A stretch of 15,365 bases of DNA from Baffinella frigidus (Eukaryota; Cryptophyceae; Cryptomonadales; Baffinellaceae): assembly GCA_026770585.1 (NCBI GenBank), contig MU647060.1:190317-205681 (forward strand), read 5' to 3'. The notes beneath the pieces were generated by a model. The model was not told the origin of the DNA. It did no database searches and saw only the letters and a list, made by a program, of their open reading frames with translations. This document shows, piece after piece, positions 1 to 6,593 of the stretch (position 1 is its first letter; every line of letters begins with the position of its first letter). Both the position numbers and the translations under genes were made by a program.

Positions 1-20
1 GGGGGGGGGGGGGGGGGGGG
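1..20. repeat. Poly-G homopolymer at window edge
   Basis: Twenty consecutive G residues open the window, and the last 20 bases include a run of about 12 C. Long C or G runs also occur inside several foldback elements (for example 3578-3589 and 10867-10878), so this could be real sequence from a cut foldback. It could equally be an artefact of a read or contig end. Confidence 0.6.
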
Positions 21-345
21 TTGTACGGAAGTTGGAGCCATTCCTTCAAATTATGCTGGAAAGTGGAGCCGTCAGCAAACTTCACTCGAGGCGGCGCAAA
101 CCCTCTTTTTAGCAACCCTCAACGTAAACCCTACACCCCAGACCGTAAGCCATGCCACTCGAGGCGGGTGGGGTCCTATTTTAGGTCCTTTAGGTTTTAA
201 TTTCGCCCAACATAGCCAAACGACACGCCCTTCCGTATAAAGGATCCGTGGATGAAGTTGGAGTTGGAGCCGTTCCTTCAAATTACGGAAGTTGCGGCCG
301 TTCCTTCAAATTATGCTGGGAAGTGGAGCCGTCAGAAACCTTGCC
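21..345. repeat. Direct repeat pair around a minus-strand KPKGP repeat
   Basis: A segment of about 65 bases at 21-85 (tacggaag, then ccttcaaattatgctgg, then gtggagccgtcag) recurs at 280-345 with a few changes. Between the copies lies a minus-strand KPKGP-type repeat (about 173-242) with its diagnostic tcctttaggttttaatt and acgcccttccgta blocks. The layout looks like a repeat embedded in a duplicated segment. I see no convincing gene here; the open frames follow the repeats. Confidence 0.5.
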
Positions 346-471
346 ACGCAAGGCGCAAAACCGCTTTGTAAATTGATGGCTGCCTCTTTAAGTCAACTTT
401 ATTTTCAAGTCAACTCTATGCAGATACGTGTTAAAATTCGTCAACTTAATAACAATTCGTTAACTTTGGCA

Positions 472-543
472 GACGTGGAAAAAGCGCTGCGAAAGACGCA
501 CGGGCGCGTGATGATGGCCGCCGATCGCCTCTTCGAGAAAAAG
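472..543 (+). pseudogene. UBA-like exon fragment
   Basis: The piece is preceded by ttaactttggCAG, a plausible 3' splice site, and reads DVEKALRKTHGRVMMAADRL followed by FEKK. The pattern VEKALR-x-THG-x-V-xx-AA-x-RL resembles helices 2 and 3 of ubiquitin-associated (UBA) domains. It covers about half of a UBA domain of roughly 40 residues, and no partner exon is visible. The part from GTGATGATGGCC to GAGAAAAAGG recurs at 611-647 and 838-875, with one synonymous change (GAT to GAC in Asp), but without the VEKALR half. I read it as an exon fragment caught in the surrounding repeat array. The family assignment rests on a short motif and is tentative. Confidence 0.25.
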
Positions 544-558
544 GTCCTTTTCGCTCTT

Positions 559-1186
559 AAGTTGACGAATTTGTACCACAGACCCAGAATGTCAACTTGT
601 GGATAGTCCGTGATGATGGCCGCCGACCGCCTCTTCGAGAAAAAGGTCCTTTCTCGCCCAAAAGTTGACGGGTTTGTACTTTACGCCCAGGATGTCAACT
701 TGAGAATAGTCCTCCACCGCCTCTTTGAGTGAGAAGAAGGTTATTTGATCGCACTCTTTTGGTGAGACGGGGCTCGTGTTCGCTCCAAAGTTGACGAATT
801 TGTACCACAGACCCAGAATGTCAACTTGTGGATAGTCCGTGATGATGGCCGCCGACCGCCTCTTCGAGAAAAAGGCCCGTTTCGCTCTTAAGTTGACGGA
901 TTTGTACCACAGACCCAGAATATCAATTTGTGGATAGTCGAACCAAGCTTCGCTCCCAATCTATTTGCTCTCACCAATCTGGCGGGACGGGGCTCTTTTC
1001 CGCTCCAAAGTTGACGGATGTGTACCACAGACCCAGAATGTCAACTTGAGAATAGTCTGTCAGCCCGTTCCCTCCAAAGTTGACGGATGTGTACCACCGA
1101 CCCAGAATGTCAACTTGAGGAATAGTCTGTCAGCCCGTTGACTCCCAAGTTGACGGGTTTGTACCACCGACCCAGAATGTCAACTT
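559..1186 (+). repeat. Array of seven AAGTTGAC foldback repeats
   Basis: Seven copies of a roughly 40-base unit begin near 559, 662, 788, 890, 1008, 1077 and 1147. Each starts AAGTTGACGRATKTGTACC, continues with ACCCAGAAT and ends GTCAACTT, so the ends are inverted repeats and each can form a hairpin. Most are followed by GAGAATAGTC or GTGGATAGTC. Spacing is irregular (103, 126, 102, 118, 69 and 70 bases) because linkers differ: some carry the VMMAADRLFEKK piece, others cggggctc-ttttccgctcc. Further copies lie at 3131-3292, interrupted by another element, and at 15196-15244. No gene is supported between 606 and 1243. Confidence 0.8.
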
Positions 1187-1242
1187 AAGAATAGTCTTCC
1201 GGCCCCTCTCCCCGCCCCTCCAGATCCAGGAAAAGAGGGGAA

Positions 1243-1303
1243 AGGGTTTGGGGTGCAGGGTGCAGGGTGCAGGGTGCAGGGTGCAGGGTGCAGGGTGCAG
1301 GGT

Positions 1304-1335
<32 letters not shown>

Positions 1336-1379
1336 GGTTTAGGGTTGAGGTTGTACCGGGTTTAGGGTTTTGGGTGTAA
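1243..1379 (+). repeat. Telomere-like 7-mer array (TGCAGGG, TTGAGGG, TTTAGGG)
   Basis: About seven TGCAGGG units pass directly into about six TTGAGGG units and then a few TTTAGGG units. All are one- or two-base variants of the TTTAGGG telomere unit, and the G-rich strand is the plus strand. Neighbouring units are identical while blocks differ, which suggests local homogenisation. Frames open through it on the minus strand encode only the repeat. Confidence 0.9.
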
Positions 1380-1595
1380 CTTTTCACGGGAGGCAAGAAG
1401 AGAGAGAAAGGCTGCAGCCTGGCGTCTGTCCCTAAGTTGTCCCCAGTCGGCTCAAGTTGCCGGCGTTCGCCCTTTTTGATCGCGGGCTGCTAGGGCCCCT
1501 ACGTCTCGTCTCACCTCTCTGTGTTTGCTCCCAGATTTGGAGTCGGAGTTCCCCTCCCAGAGTCGGAGTCGGAGTTCCCATCCTACCCACACTCC
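1380..1595. other. No gene seen; short repeats
   Basis: The block contains AAGTTGCCGGCGTTCGCCC at about 1454, which recurs as aagttgccggcgtccgccc at about 2249 just upstream of the second C-terminal exon. It also has a small GAGTCGGAGTTCCC tandem at 1541-1580. Open frames on both strands overlap the repeats and show no recognisable protein. Confidence 0.4.
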
Positions 1596-1735
1596 TCTGC
1601 ACTGGAGAGCGAAACGCGATCCGAAAGCAAACATGCTTTCTTTGCAGTCCTTTCTACGGAAGGGCGTGTCGTTGGGCTATGTTGGGAGAAATTAAAACCT
1701 AAAGGACCTAAAGGACACTACCCACAACCTCCTCC
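1596..1735 (+). repeat. KPKGP dispersed repeat, full-type copy
   Basis: This copy has the family's modules in order: CTCTGCACTGGAGAGCGAAA, CGCGATCCGAAAGCAAACA, a pyrimidine-rich TTTGCAGTCC, TACGGAAGGGCGTGTCGTTG, TATGTTGGGAGAAATTAAAA and CCTAAAGGACCTAAAGGA. Related copies lie on the plus strand near 1894, 5663, 5790, 5880 and 6088, and on the minus strand near 173, 11366, 13186 and 13367. The name comes from the peptide LKPKGPKG in one frame. That frame opens in many copies because they are alike and is not evidence of a gene. I see no poly-A tail or pol III boxes, so a SINE identity is unsupported. Confidence 0.7.
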
Positions 1736-1893
1736 TCAGGCTCGTCGCGGCCGTGTTTGACAATTTATCAAACCCCGATTTTCCCCTTTGGCCCTTCCAT
1801 AGAAAACTCGAGTTTCGTGTAGGACGGCCACACTCAAAGTTGATTATCTCTCAGAAGTGTTCGCTGGCTCTGGTCCTGAGGCGGGCCGGTCCT

Positions 1894-2030
1894 CCCTAGT
1901 TTCTGCCGCGATCCTCTGTACAGGGGGGCTTGATGTGATCCGAAAGGAAGCATGGCCTTTCTACAGAACCAGTTCCGGTGTCCGCCTATGTTGGGAGTTA
2001 AAAGAACCGAAAGGACCTACAGGACTCCCC
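1894..2030 (+). repeat. Degenerate KPKGP repeat copy
   Basis: A diverged copy with recognisable blocks CTCTGTACAGG, GTGATCCGAAAGGAAGCATG, TTTCTACAGAACC, CTATGTTGGGAGTTAAAAGA and ACCGAAAGGACC. It runs up to the pyrimidine tract and CAG preceding the first C-terminal exon at 2044, so it would lie in the intron upstream of that exon. Confidence 0.5.
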
Positions 2031-2043
2031 TCCCCTTGGGCAG

Positions 2044-2145
2044 GCGAAACGAGAAGAGGCAGAGCGCAAGGCACAGTTGCGGGAACGAGGGGGGGGCTCC
2101 GGGCTATGGTCGAGGCTCTTTGGCAGTAAGGAGGAGATTTCGTGA
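2044..2145 (+). CDS. C-terminal exon, unknown protein, copy 1
   Basis: The exon-like piece follows a pyrimidine-rich stretch ending in CAG (ctcccctccccttgggCAG) and reads AKREEAERKAQLRERGG, then GSGLWSRLFGSKEEIS, then TGA. It is 33 residues: a charged, probably helical start, a glycine linker, and an amphipathic LWSRLFG tail. A second copy at 2281-2382 differs by seven codons, six of them synonymous; the seventh is GAA to CAA (Glu to Gln). That pattern is expected from duplicated coding sequence under constraint. I do not recognise the family. No upstream exon is visible, so this is either a terminal exon of a gene whose other exons lie elsewhere or a captured exon. Confidence 0.5.
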   Translation, partial: AKREEAERKAQLRERGGGSGLWSRLFGSKEEIS

Positions 2146-2220
2146 CCTCCCTCCTCCTCGTTGGTCACGTACCCCCCGGATATCCGGGCAGCTACAGGGG
2201 TACCTCGCTCATGCGAAGGA
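2146..2220. repeat. CCGGATATCCGG palindrome and half foldback end
   Basis: The motif GTCACGTACCCCCCGGATAT followed by CCGGG occurs here (about 2165) and at about 2795; a partial copy is near 2615. It is followed by TACAGGGGTACCTCGCTCAT, one end of the AGGGGTACC foldback family, with no matching opposite end in this copy. Confidence 0.6.
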
Positions 2221-2280
2221 TTTCGTTCAAAGTTGCCCCCTGCCTCTGAAGTTGCCGGCGTCCGCCCTTCTCGTCGGCAG

Positions 2281-2382
2281 GCGAAACGAGAAGAGGCCGA
2301 GCGCAAGGCGCAGTTGCGGCAACGAGGGGGGGGGTCCGGGCTGTGGTCGAGGCTCTTTGGCAGTAAGGAGGAAATCTCGTGA
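2281..2382 (+). CDS. C-terminal exon, unknown protein, copy 2
   Basis: This is the paired copy of the exon at 2044. It again follows a CAG after a pyrimidine-rich run (gtccgcccttctcgtcggCAG) and ends with SRLFGSKEEIS and TGA. The glycine run is kept in frame although one base differs (GGC versus GGG). Similarity starts at the splice-type boundary and continues past the stop for only about 20 bases, while the upstream flanks are unrelated. Between the two copies lie a ccggatatccgg palindrome and half of a GTACCTCGCTC foldback, so the duplication was later broken by repeats, or each copy was carried here separately. Confidence 0.5.
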   Translation, partial: AKREEAERKAQLRQRGGGSGLWSRLFGSKEEIS

Positions 2383-2402
2383 CCTTCTCCTGTCGGGTCA
2401 CG

Positions 2403-2616
2403 TACCTCATAATAAACCGTCCCCCCTAGGACCCTACAGTAGGCCTATGCCCAGGGCCCTATGGTGGTCCTAGCTAGGGGGGGAGGCGGTTTCTTATGGG
2501 GGTGCCTCGCTCATAAGAAACCTCCCCCCCCTAGGACCCTACAGTAGGCCTACGCCTAGGGCTCTATGGTGGTCCTAGGGGGGGGGGCGGTTTCTTATGA
2601 GCGAGGTACCCCTGTA
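2403..2616. mobile_element. Two tandem AGGGGTACC-family foldbacks
   Basis: Two inverted repeats of about 100 and 120 bases lie back to back. The first runs from CATAATAAACCG to CGGTTTCTTATG; the second from GTGCCTCGCTCATAAGAAAC to GTTTCTTATGAGCGAGGTAC. Inside, both carry C-rich arms and a core CCTAGGACCCTACAGTAGGC ... TATGGTGGTCCTAG. The same ends and core occur at 3153-3256 and about 3549-3669. They have no coding capacity, so they would be non-autonomous (MITE-like). Confidence 0.7.
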
Positions 2617-2850
2617 CCCCCCGGATATCCGGGGGGGGTCGTGACCTCCTCCTTCTCCGCTCGGCTACGAAGCACGTCTTGCCCGGATATTTGGGCACAA
2701 CGTGACCAAAATTGCTGACTTTTGGCGTGTTTCCTTAGAAACAATCCAATAATTAACTTTAGAATGTTCCCCGTAGTGTTCCGAGTTGGTGGGTCACGTA
2801 CCCCCCGGATATCCGGGGAGCTAGGGCCTCCGTAACATTTTGAGCGATTC
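2617..2850. other. No gene seen; palindromes and unique AT-richer sequence
   Basis: The stretch starts with a CCCCGGATATCCGGGG palindrome, has a unique AT-richer part near 2700-2770, and ends with another GTCACGTACCCCCCGGATAT motif near 2795. Minus-strand open frames here continue into the minisatellite and look like a by-product of it. Confidence 0.4.
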
Positions 2851-3012
2851 GGGCCCGCCTCGGGACAGGCATGGGATGGGCCCGCCTCAGGATGGATGGG
2901 CCCGCCTCGGGGTAGATAGGCCCGCCTCGGGATGGATGGGCCCGCCTCGGGATGGATGGGCCCGCCTTGGGGTAGATAGGCCCGTCTCGGGATAGATAGG
3001 CCCGCCTCGGGA
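2851..3012. repeat. 20-bp minisatellite, about eight units
   Basis: Units of the type GGGCCCGCCTCGGGATGGAT repeat with a 20-base period, alternating between GGATGGAT and GGTAGATA variants. Because 20 is not a multiple of three, all three minus-strand frames stay open and give proline- and arginine-rich peptides such as PEAGPSIPRRA. I do not consider these genes. Confidence 0.9.
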
Positions 3013-3152
3013 CGTAGTTGACGATACATACATGGCGGCCGTGTTGGTAGTAATAAAGGCCTGTCTCACACTGATGCGCTGCCGCATCATGCTTTCCGAG
3101 CCAGTTCGGTGAGCCCGGACTCTGTTTCGCTCCGACGGTGTCGGATTTGTAC

Positions 3153-3256
3153 AGGGGTACCTCGCTCATCAGAAACCAACGCGCCCTAGGACCCTACAGT
3201 AGGGCCCTATGGTGGTCCCTAGGGGGTGGGTCGTTTCTTATGAGCGAGGTACCCCT
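3153..3256. mobile_element. AGGGGTACC foldback nested in an AAGTTGAC repeat
   Basis: The element is 104 bases with perfect terminal inverted repeats AGGGGTACCTCGCTCAT and ATGAGCGAGGTACCCCT. It is flanked on both sides by GTAC (3149-3152 and 3257-3260). The outer flanks join into one AAGTTGAC-family repeat: tcggattt-GTAC on the left and GTAC-cacacacccagag, then acaacttgagaatagtc, on the right, matching gatttGTACcacagaccc at 901-917. This fixes the element ends and shows a 4-bp target-site duplication. The interior has the CCTAGGACCCTACAGTAGGG core. Confidence 0.85.
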
Positions 3257-3292
3257 GTACCACACACCCAGAGTGACAACTTGAGAATAGTC

Positions 3293-3490
3293 CGCCACGC
3301 CACTAGGGGCTGGTGCGGGTGGAGTGACCATGACCAGCCCCTTGCAGCCACGTGGCTGCCAGGCGCAAAGGAGGGTTTCATTCAGTACATCAGATCACTC
3401 GTCTTTCTCACACCAGCGTGCGCTTCCCCGCCGCGCTCTAGGACACACTCCTGCACCCCTGCAGAGCGATGTTTTGGGCTGGAGCGATCG
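3293..3490. other. No confident gene; unique sequence with small palindromes
   Basis: Unique sequence containing GCAGCCACGTGGCTGC near 3344 and a GGGGCTGG / CCAGCCCC pair. Plus-strand frames are open through it but show no family resemblance, and they run into repeats at both ends. Confidence 0.35.
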
Positions 3491-3745
3491 GTCGACATGC
3501 AATCGCTAGAACGACCATCCGTGCAACCCTCCCACGCCGTCCTCGAACATACAGGGGTACCTCGCTCATAAGAAACTGCCCCCCCCCCCTAGGACCACCG
3601 TAGGGCCCTAGGCATAGCCCTACTGTAGGGTCCTAGGGGGGGGGCGGTTTCTTATGAGCGAGGTACCCAAGTAGGAGTCGACATGCAATCGGTCGGTAGA
3701 ACAACCATCCGCGCAACCCTCTCACTCTGTCCTCGGAAATACAGC
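3491..3745. mobile_element. AGGGGTACC foldback between two direct repeats
   Basis: A foldback of about 120 bases (about 3549-3669) runs from TACAGGGGTACCTCGCTCAT to ATGAGCGAGGTACCC with a long C run, a CCTAGG core and a G run. It is bracketed by diverged direct repeats of about 65 bases (3491-3552 and 3677-3743) sharing GTCGACATGCAATCG, AACCATCCG and GCAACCCTC. The right end is eroded (GTACCCAAGTAGG), so no target duplication can be read. Confidence 0.65.
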
Positions 3746-3772
3746 CGTACTGGATCATGGCGCGGGCCGCAT

Positions 3773-3855
3773 CACGACGTGTGAGCCTCGGTCGGACAGG
3801 TGATGAGCCTCAATGGTTGACAACATCACCTGTCCGACCGAGGCTCACACGACGT
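3773..3855. mobile_element. Short foldback with 8-bp target duplication, hAT-like
   Basis: Perfect 27-base arms (3779-3805 and 3824-3850) starting GTGTGAGCCTCGGTCGGACA flank an 18-base spacer. CACGACGT occurs on both sides (3773-3780 and 3848-3855) and slightly overlaps the arms, so the duplication is 7 or 8 bp. Eight-base duplications are typical of hAT transposons, but the ends do not show the common CAG start, and at about 68 bases this is only a minimal non-autonomous element. Confidence 0.6.
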
Positions 3856-4031
3856 CATCCTCCTCAGAGAGGAGTTGATTCATTTCAAGACCACGTACCT
3901 ACCACGTAAGGTCCTAAGGTCTTAGGACCAAGATCACCTGGGCTCTGGGAGCTCTTCCAACCCCCCCTCCCACTTGGGCAGAAACGCTGCGCAGGAGCAG
4001 TGATGGAGCTGTGACGACCACTAGCCCTTGG
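3856..4031. other. No gene seen
   Basis: Unique sequence between two foldbacks. A CCTAAGGTCTTAGG palindrome lies near 3911. The open minus-strand frame here is an extension through the neighbouring palindrome and has no recognisable protein. Confidence 0.35.
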
Positions 4032-4141
4032 AGCTGGCTCAAATAGTGCTCTGGGGCATTTTCGATTTACGTTGGATCGGGGTCGGATCCGACCCCGATC
4101 CAAGGTGAAATCGAAGACCTTCCAGGGCATTATTTGAGCCA
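4032..4141. repeat. Large palindrome centred on GGATCC
   Basis: The centre at about 4072-4103 is a perfect 32-base palindrome (arms TTGGATCGGGGTCGGA). Imperfect arms extend outward for about another 35 bases each side, from GGCTCAAATAGTGC to GGCATTATTTGAGCC. Part of the right arm and its flank (aaatcgaa, then ttccagggca, then atttgagccac, then gctggtgg) recurs at about 11303-11350, showing that it is a repeated element. Confidence 0.75.
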
Positions 4142-4425
4142 CTTGGGATTGCTGGTGGGAGGGGTGAGGAGGAGCTCCTCCGCGGAGCTCTGCGCTCGGG
4201 CGCAGAGCACGCGTCGAGGCAGCTGCCCTCGGAGCCCTCGGTGCACTCGGGTCTGCAACCGCTGCAGCCCCGAGGGCTACAACAGATGTCTACACCGCTC
4301 CGCCACGACTTGATTGAAGAGGTCTTGTGCGCATGATCCTTCGCTGCAGTCTTGATGGAGTGCAACGCCGAGTCCACCAGCCCCGCCGTGGGGTCGACCT
4401 CCCGACCGCGCGCGACCAACTCCAT
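4039..4425 (-). CDS. Possible hypothetical protein, Cys-containing
   Basis: The frame encodes 128 residues from an ATG in a fair context (ccatcgATGg). The first 90 or so residues (about 4150-4425) use mostly G or C in third positions, as the ankyrin gene does, and include MELVARGREVDPTAGL, DSALHSIKTAAKDHAHK and a Cys cluster CCSPRGCSGCRPEC. The last 35 residues run into the palindrome at 4032-4141 and may not belong. The frame stays open upstream to 4527, overlapping the end of the ankyrin gene in another frame. I do not recognise a family. It could be a downstream exon, a separate small gene, or a chance open frame in GC-rich DNA. Confidence 0.25.
   Translation of the reverse strand: MELVARGREVDPTAGLVDSALHSIKTAAKDHAHKTSSIKSWRSGVDICCSPRGCSGCRPECTEGSEGSCLDACSAPERRAPRRSSSSPLPPAIPSGSNNALEGLRFHLGSGSDPTPIQRKSKMPQSTI
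4170..4208. repeat. Adjacent GC-rich hairpins
   Basis: GAGCTCC-tccgc-GGAGCTC is followed immediately by GCTCTGCGC-tcg-GGCGCAGAGC. Both lie inside the possible minus-strand reading frame. They could be remnants of a small foldback or simple GC-rich self-complementarity. Confidence 0.5.
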
Positions 4426-4474
4426 CGATGGAGTCTCCCCGCGCGAGTCGCCATCTGGGCAGAAGTCTCCGCAT

Positions 4475-4490
4475 GCTGCGTTAGCGCAGC
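4475..4490 (-). other. Hairpin abutting the ankyrin stop codon
   Basis: GCTGCGttagCGCAGC is a six-base-pair perfect stem that begins at the base after the TAA of the ankyrin gene. In the transcript it would form a hairpin at the start of the 3' UTR. Its closeness to the stop is the only hint of function. Confidence 0.4.
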
Positions 4491-4757
4491 TTACATGGCT
4501 TCCTTCAGCATCTTCGCCAGCGCCTTGTTACCCCCCAAAGCAGCAAAATCCGCCGGAGTCTTCCCATCCTTGTTTGTCGCCCCCGCAGCTGCCCCTGCAT
4601 CCATCAGGATTTTGATGATCGCGTCGTGGCCCTGAATCGCAGCCAAATGCAGGAGTGTCGCGCCATTGCCGTCCTTCGAATCGACGTCCACACCTTCTTC
4701 GATCAGCCGCTGCACCTCCGCAACCGTACCCTTCTCGACCGCCTGAAAGATGGACAT
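4491..4757 (-). CDS. Small ankyrin-repeat protein
   Basis: The protein is 88 residues and consists almost entirely of ankyrin repeats, which act as protein-binding scaffolds. Residues 1-29 (MSIFQAVEKGTVAEVQRLIE ...) form an N-terminal capping repeat with the usual AVEKG-x-VAEVQRLIEEG helix pair. Residues 30-63 are a full repeat with NGATLLHLAAIQGH, close to the consensus TPLHLAAxxGH. Residues 64-88 (GKTPADFAALGGN...) form a final capping repeat. I chose the ATG at 4757 because the capping helix starts there. An in-frame ATG at 4868 would add 37 residues encoded by short tandem repeats. Third positions are GC-rich. No signal peptide, membrane segment or enzyme domain is present. A complete single-exon gene is likely; the partner is unknown. 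Confidence 0.8.
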   Translation of the reverse strand: MSIFQAVEKGTVAEVQRLIEEGVDVDSKDGNGATLLHLAAIQGHDAIIKILMDAGAAAGATNKDGKTPADFAALGGNKALAKMLKEAM

Positions 4758-4780
4758 TTCTCCCAACCTCTTGATGGAAC

Positions 4781-4831
4781 AAAGTCTAGAAAGTCTAGAA
4801 GGCCCGGAACAAAGTCTAGAAGGCCCGGAAA
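4781..4831. repeat. Short tandem repeat upstream of the ankyrin gene
   Basis: AACAAAGTCTAGAA, then AGTCTAGAAGGCCCGG, then AACAAAGTCTAGAAGGCCCGG form a small nested tandem just 5' of the ankyrin start, in its presumed 5' UTR or promoter. Translated on the minus strand it gives the repetitive SGPSRLCSGPSRLSRLC, which argues against the longer start. Confidence 0.7.
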
Positions 4832-4859
4832 GTGGGCAAAAAAAACCCGCAACTGCCAC

Positions 4860-5278
4860 TAAAACCATTGTATGGAGCGGCCCGCCTCAGGGCCCCTAAA
4901 GGACGGGAGAACACGATAAGGACCGGCTTTGTGAGTTGCAGAGGGGGGGCGGGGACGGCGCGCTTGACGGCCTCGCATGTAGAGGCGACTGGGTTTCGGC
5001 ATTATGCTGCTCACAGTACCCGAGTCCACCCCTGGGGGGTGTGCGCCTATTAGGACAATTACGATACACTTAGGGGGGAAGTGTTGGGCTGGTCTGGTAA
5101 ATTTGCCAGGTAGGCCTGATATGTGATCCATCGGGAGCGGCCCCTTGAACCACAGCGGGCAGAGCCCTCTGCTCTATTTGGGAAGCAAGGCCTTATCTGG
5201 TCCTGGCTTGGGGACGGCACGGGCTGACACCGACAATCCTGTTTAATAAACACGAAATCAACGAAATCAACCTAGAGG
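4860..5278. other. No gene seen; unique GC-rich sequence
   Basis: This stretch upstream of the ankyrin gene may hold its promoter, but no core element is recognisable. The block GGGAGCGGCCCCTTGA at about 5133 recurs at about 6700 within the frame at 6594-6794. Minus-strand frames of 64-90 residues show no family resemblance. Confidence 0.35.
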
Positions 5279-5283
5279 ACCCC

Positions 5284-5326
5284 TAACACATAACACCTAA
5301 CACCTAACACCTAACCCCCTAACGCT
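5284..5326. repeat. Short ACACCTA 7-mer array
   Basis: About four units of ACACCTA (TAGGTGT on the other strand) form another seven-base array. The unit differs from CCCTAAA at more than one position, so the link to telomere sequence is weaker than for the other arrays. Confidence 0.6.
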
Positions 5327-5514
5327 GACTCACACTGACACTGCGGGACACAATAGGATAACTCTGTACAGCCTTGGGGAAACCCTTACACATCCACCTC
5401 TCTCACTCTCTCGCTCGCTGACTTCCGTACATTGGGGGAAACCTCTGCATGCGTTTGGTCTGACATCTGTCTCATCTCACACCCCCACACAATCCCTCTC
5501 ACCTTGTGAGGTAT
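5327..5514. other. No gene seen; pyrimidine-rich stretch
   Basis: Low-complexity CT-rich sequence (ctctctcactctctcgctcg, then catctgtctcatctcacac). No open frame of note, hairpin or known signal. Confidence 0.4.
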
Positions 5515-6205
5515 CCGTGGTTGGAGCCCTTACACTTCAACCATGGGATACCATGAGCCTCAGAAAGGCTGACTTGGGTTCGGTGCGTGGGCGAGCGCGC
5601 GCCCACCTGGGTAGCCTCAAACACCCCAAGAGAACCACCCACTATCCCCTCTTCATGAGCCTCTGCACTGGAGAGCTAAACGCGATCCGAAAGCAAAAAT
5701 GCTTTCCCTGCAGTCCTTTCTACGGAAGGGCGTGTCGTTGGCATATGTTGGGAGCATTTAAAACCTAAAGGACCTAAAGGACCTAAAGCAAAAATGTTTT
5801 TTCTGCAGATCCCTTCTACGGAACGGCGTGTCGTTGGGCTATGTTGGGTGAAATTAAAACCTAAAGGACCTAAAGGACCTACGGAAGGGCGTGTCGTTGG
5901 CATATGTTGGGAGAAATTAAAACCTAAAGGACCTATATTGCCTGGAGCTCTTATACTTCAGCCATGGGATACGTACCATGAGCTTTACAAAAGGCTGACT
6001 TGGGTTCGGTGTGTGTGCGGGCGCGCTCCTATTTCGGAAGCAATCAAACACCCCAACAGAGCCGCCCTGTATCCCCTCTTCACGAGCCTCTGCACTGGAG
6101 AGCGAAACGCGATCCGAGAGCAAAAATGCTTTCTCTGCAGTCCTTCCTACGGAAGGGCGTGTCGTTGGCATATGTTGGGAGCATTTAAAACCTAAAGGAC
6201 CTAAA
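5515..6205 (+). repeat. Duplicated KPKGP block, two long units plus partial copies
   Basis: Units of about 265 bases at 5522-5790 and 5944-6205 share GCCATGGGATAC or CCATGGGATACC, AAAGGCTGACTTGGGTTCGG, ATCCCCTCTTCA, GAGCCTCTGCACTGGAGAG, CGATCCGA, GCAAAAATGCTTTC, TACGGAAGGGCGTGTCGTTG and TTTAAAACCTAAAGGACC. Between them lie a shorter copy (about 5788-5880) and an even shorter one (5880-5940). This gives the fullest view of the KPKGP family: a 5' part of about 140 bases (GGCTGACTTGGG ... ATCCCCTC) not present in most other copies, then the conserved 3' part. Open frames through it on both strands merely repeat LKPKGPKG or its shadow. Confidence 0.75.
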
Positions 6206-6593
6206 TTAAGGCCTAAAGGCTCCGTGAACTTACTCAAACAACTTTTGGCCTTTGGAACCCGCACAACTCCACAACCACACTGCATGCATTGCTTTGGTTT
6301 GCAAATTCATAAACTTATTGACACTATTTGTGAATTGTACACCGCTCACCTGAACCGGCGGCTCCGTGCTTTTACTCAAACACCGTTTGGGGGTCCACAG
6401 GTGAGGACAGCATGCATCATAGCATGGCCGGCGAGGACGTGGGATGGGGGGGGCGCATTGCGGCGGGCCTCCCAACAGAGTGGGGTTGACGAGGGGGTGA
6501 ACTGTGGGGGGGGGAGGCGCATCGCGGCGGCATCGCGGCTGCCTGCTTGCCGAGGGCCCCTTCCTGGGGCCCTCAGCATCTGAAGGGGGGGAG
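6206..6593. other. No confident gene; short direct repeats
   Basis: GGCTCCGTGAACTTACTCAA at 6219 recurs as GGCTCCGTGCTTTTACTCAA at 6360. A G-rich stretch follows (6440-6520). The CCTCAG at about 6575 could serve as a 3' splice site for the frame beginning at 6594, but this is speculation. Confidence 0.35.

Noticed and set aside
559-1186. CRISPR-like array of short palindromic repeats
   Set aside because: Repeat spacing is irregular, linkers are themselves repeated, copies occur elsewhere singly and interrupted by an insertion, there are no cas genes, and the window looks eukaryotic.
2595-3169. Minus-strand frames of 67-144 residues rich in PRRAYLP or GGPIHPEAG
   Set aside because: They are read-through of a 20-bp minisatellite and of foldback ends; all three frames are open because the period is not a multiple of three.
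5676-6285. Overlapping frames on both strands with LKPKGPKG or its shadow
   Set aside because: The same peptide appears wherever the dispersed KPKGP repeat occurs, in different frames and without shared starts; it reflects repeat identity, not a protein family.
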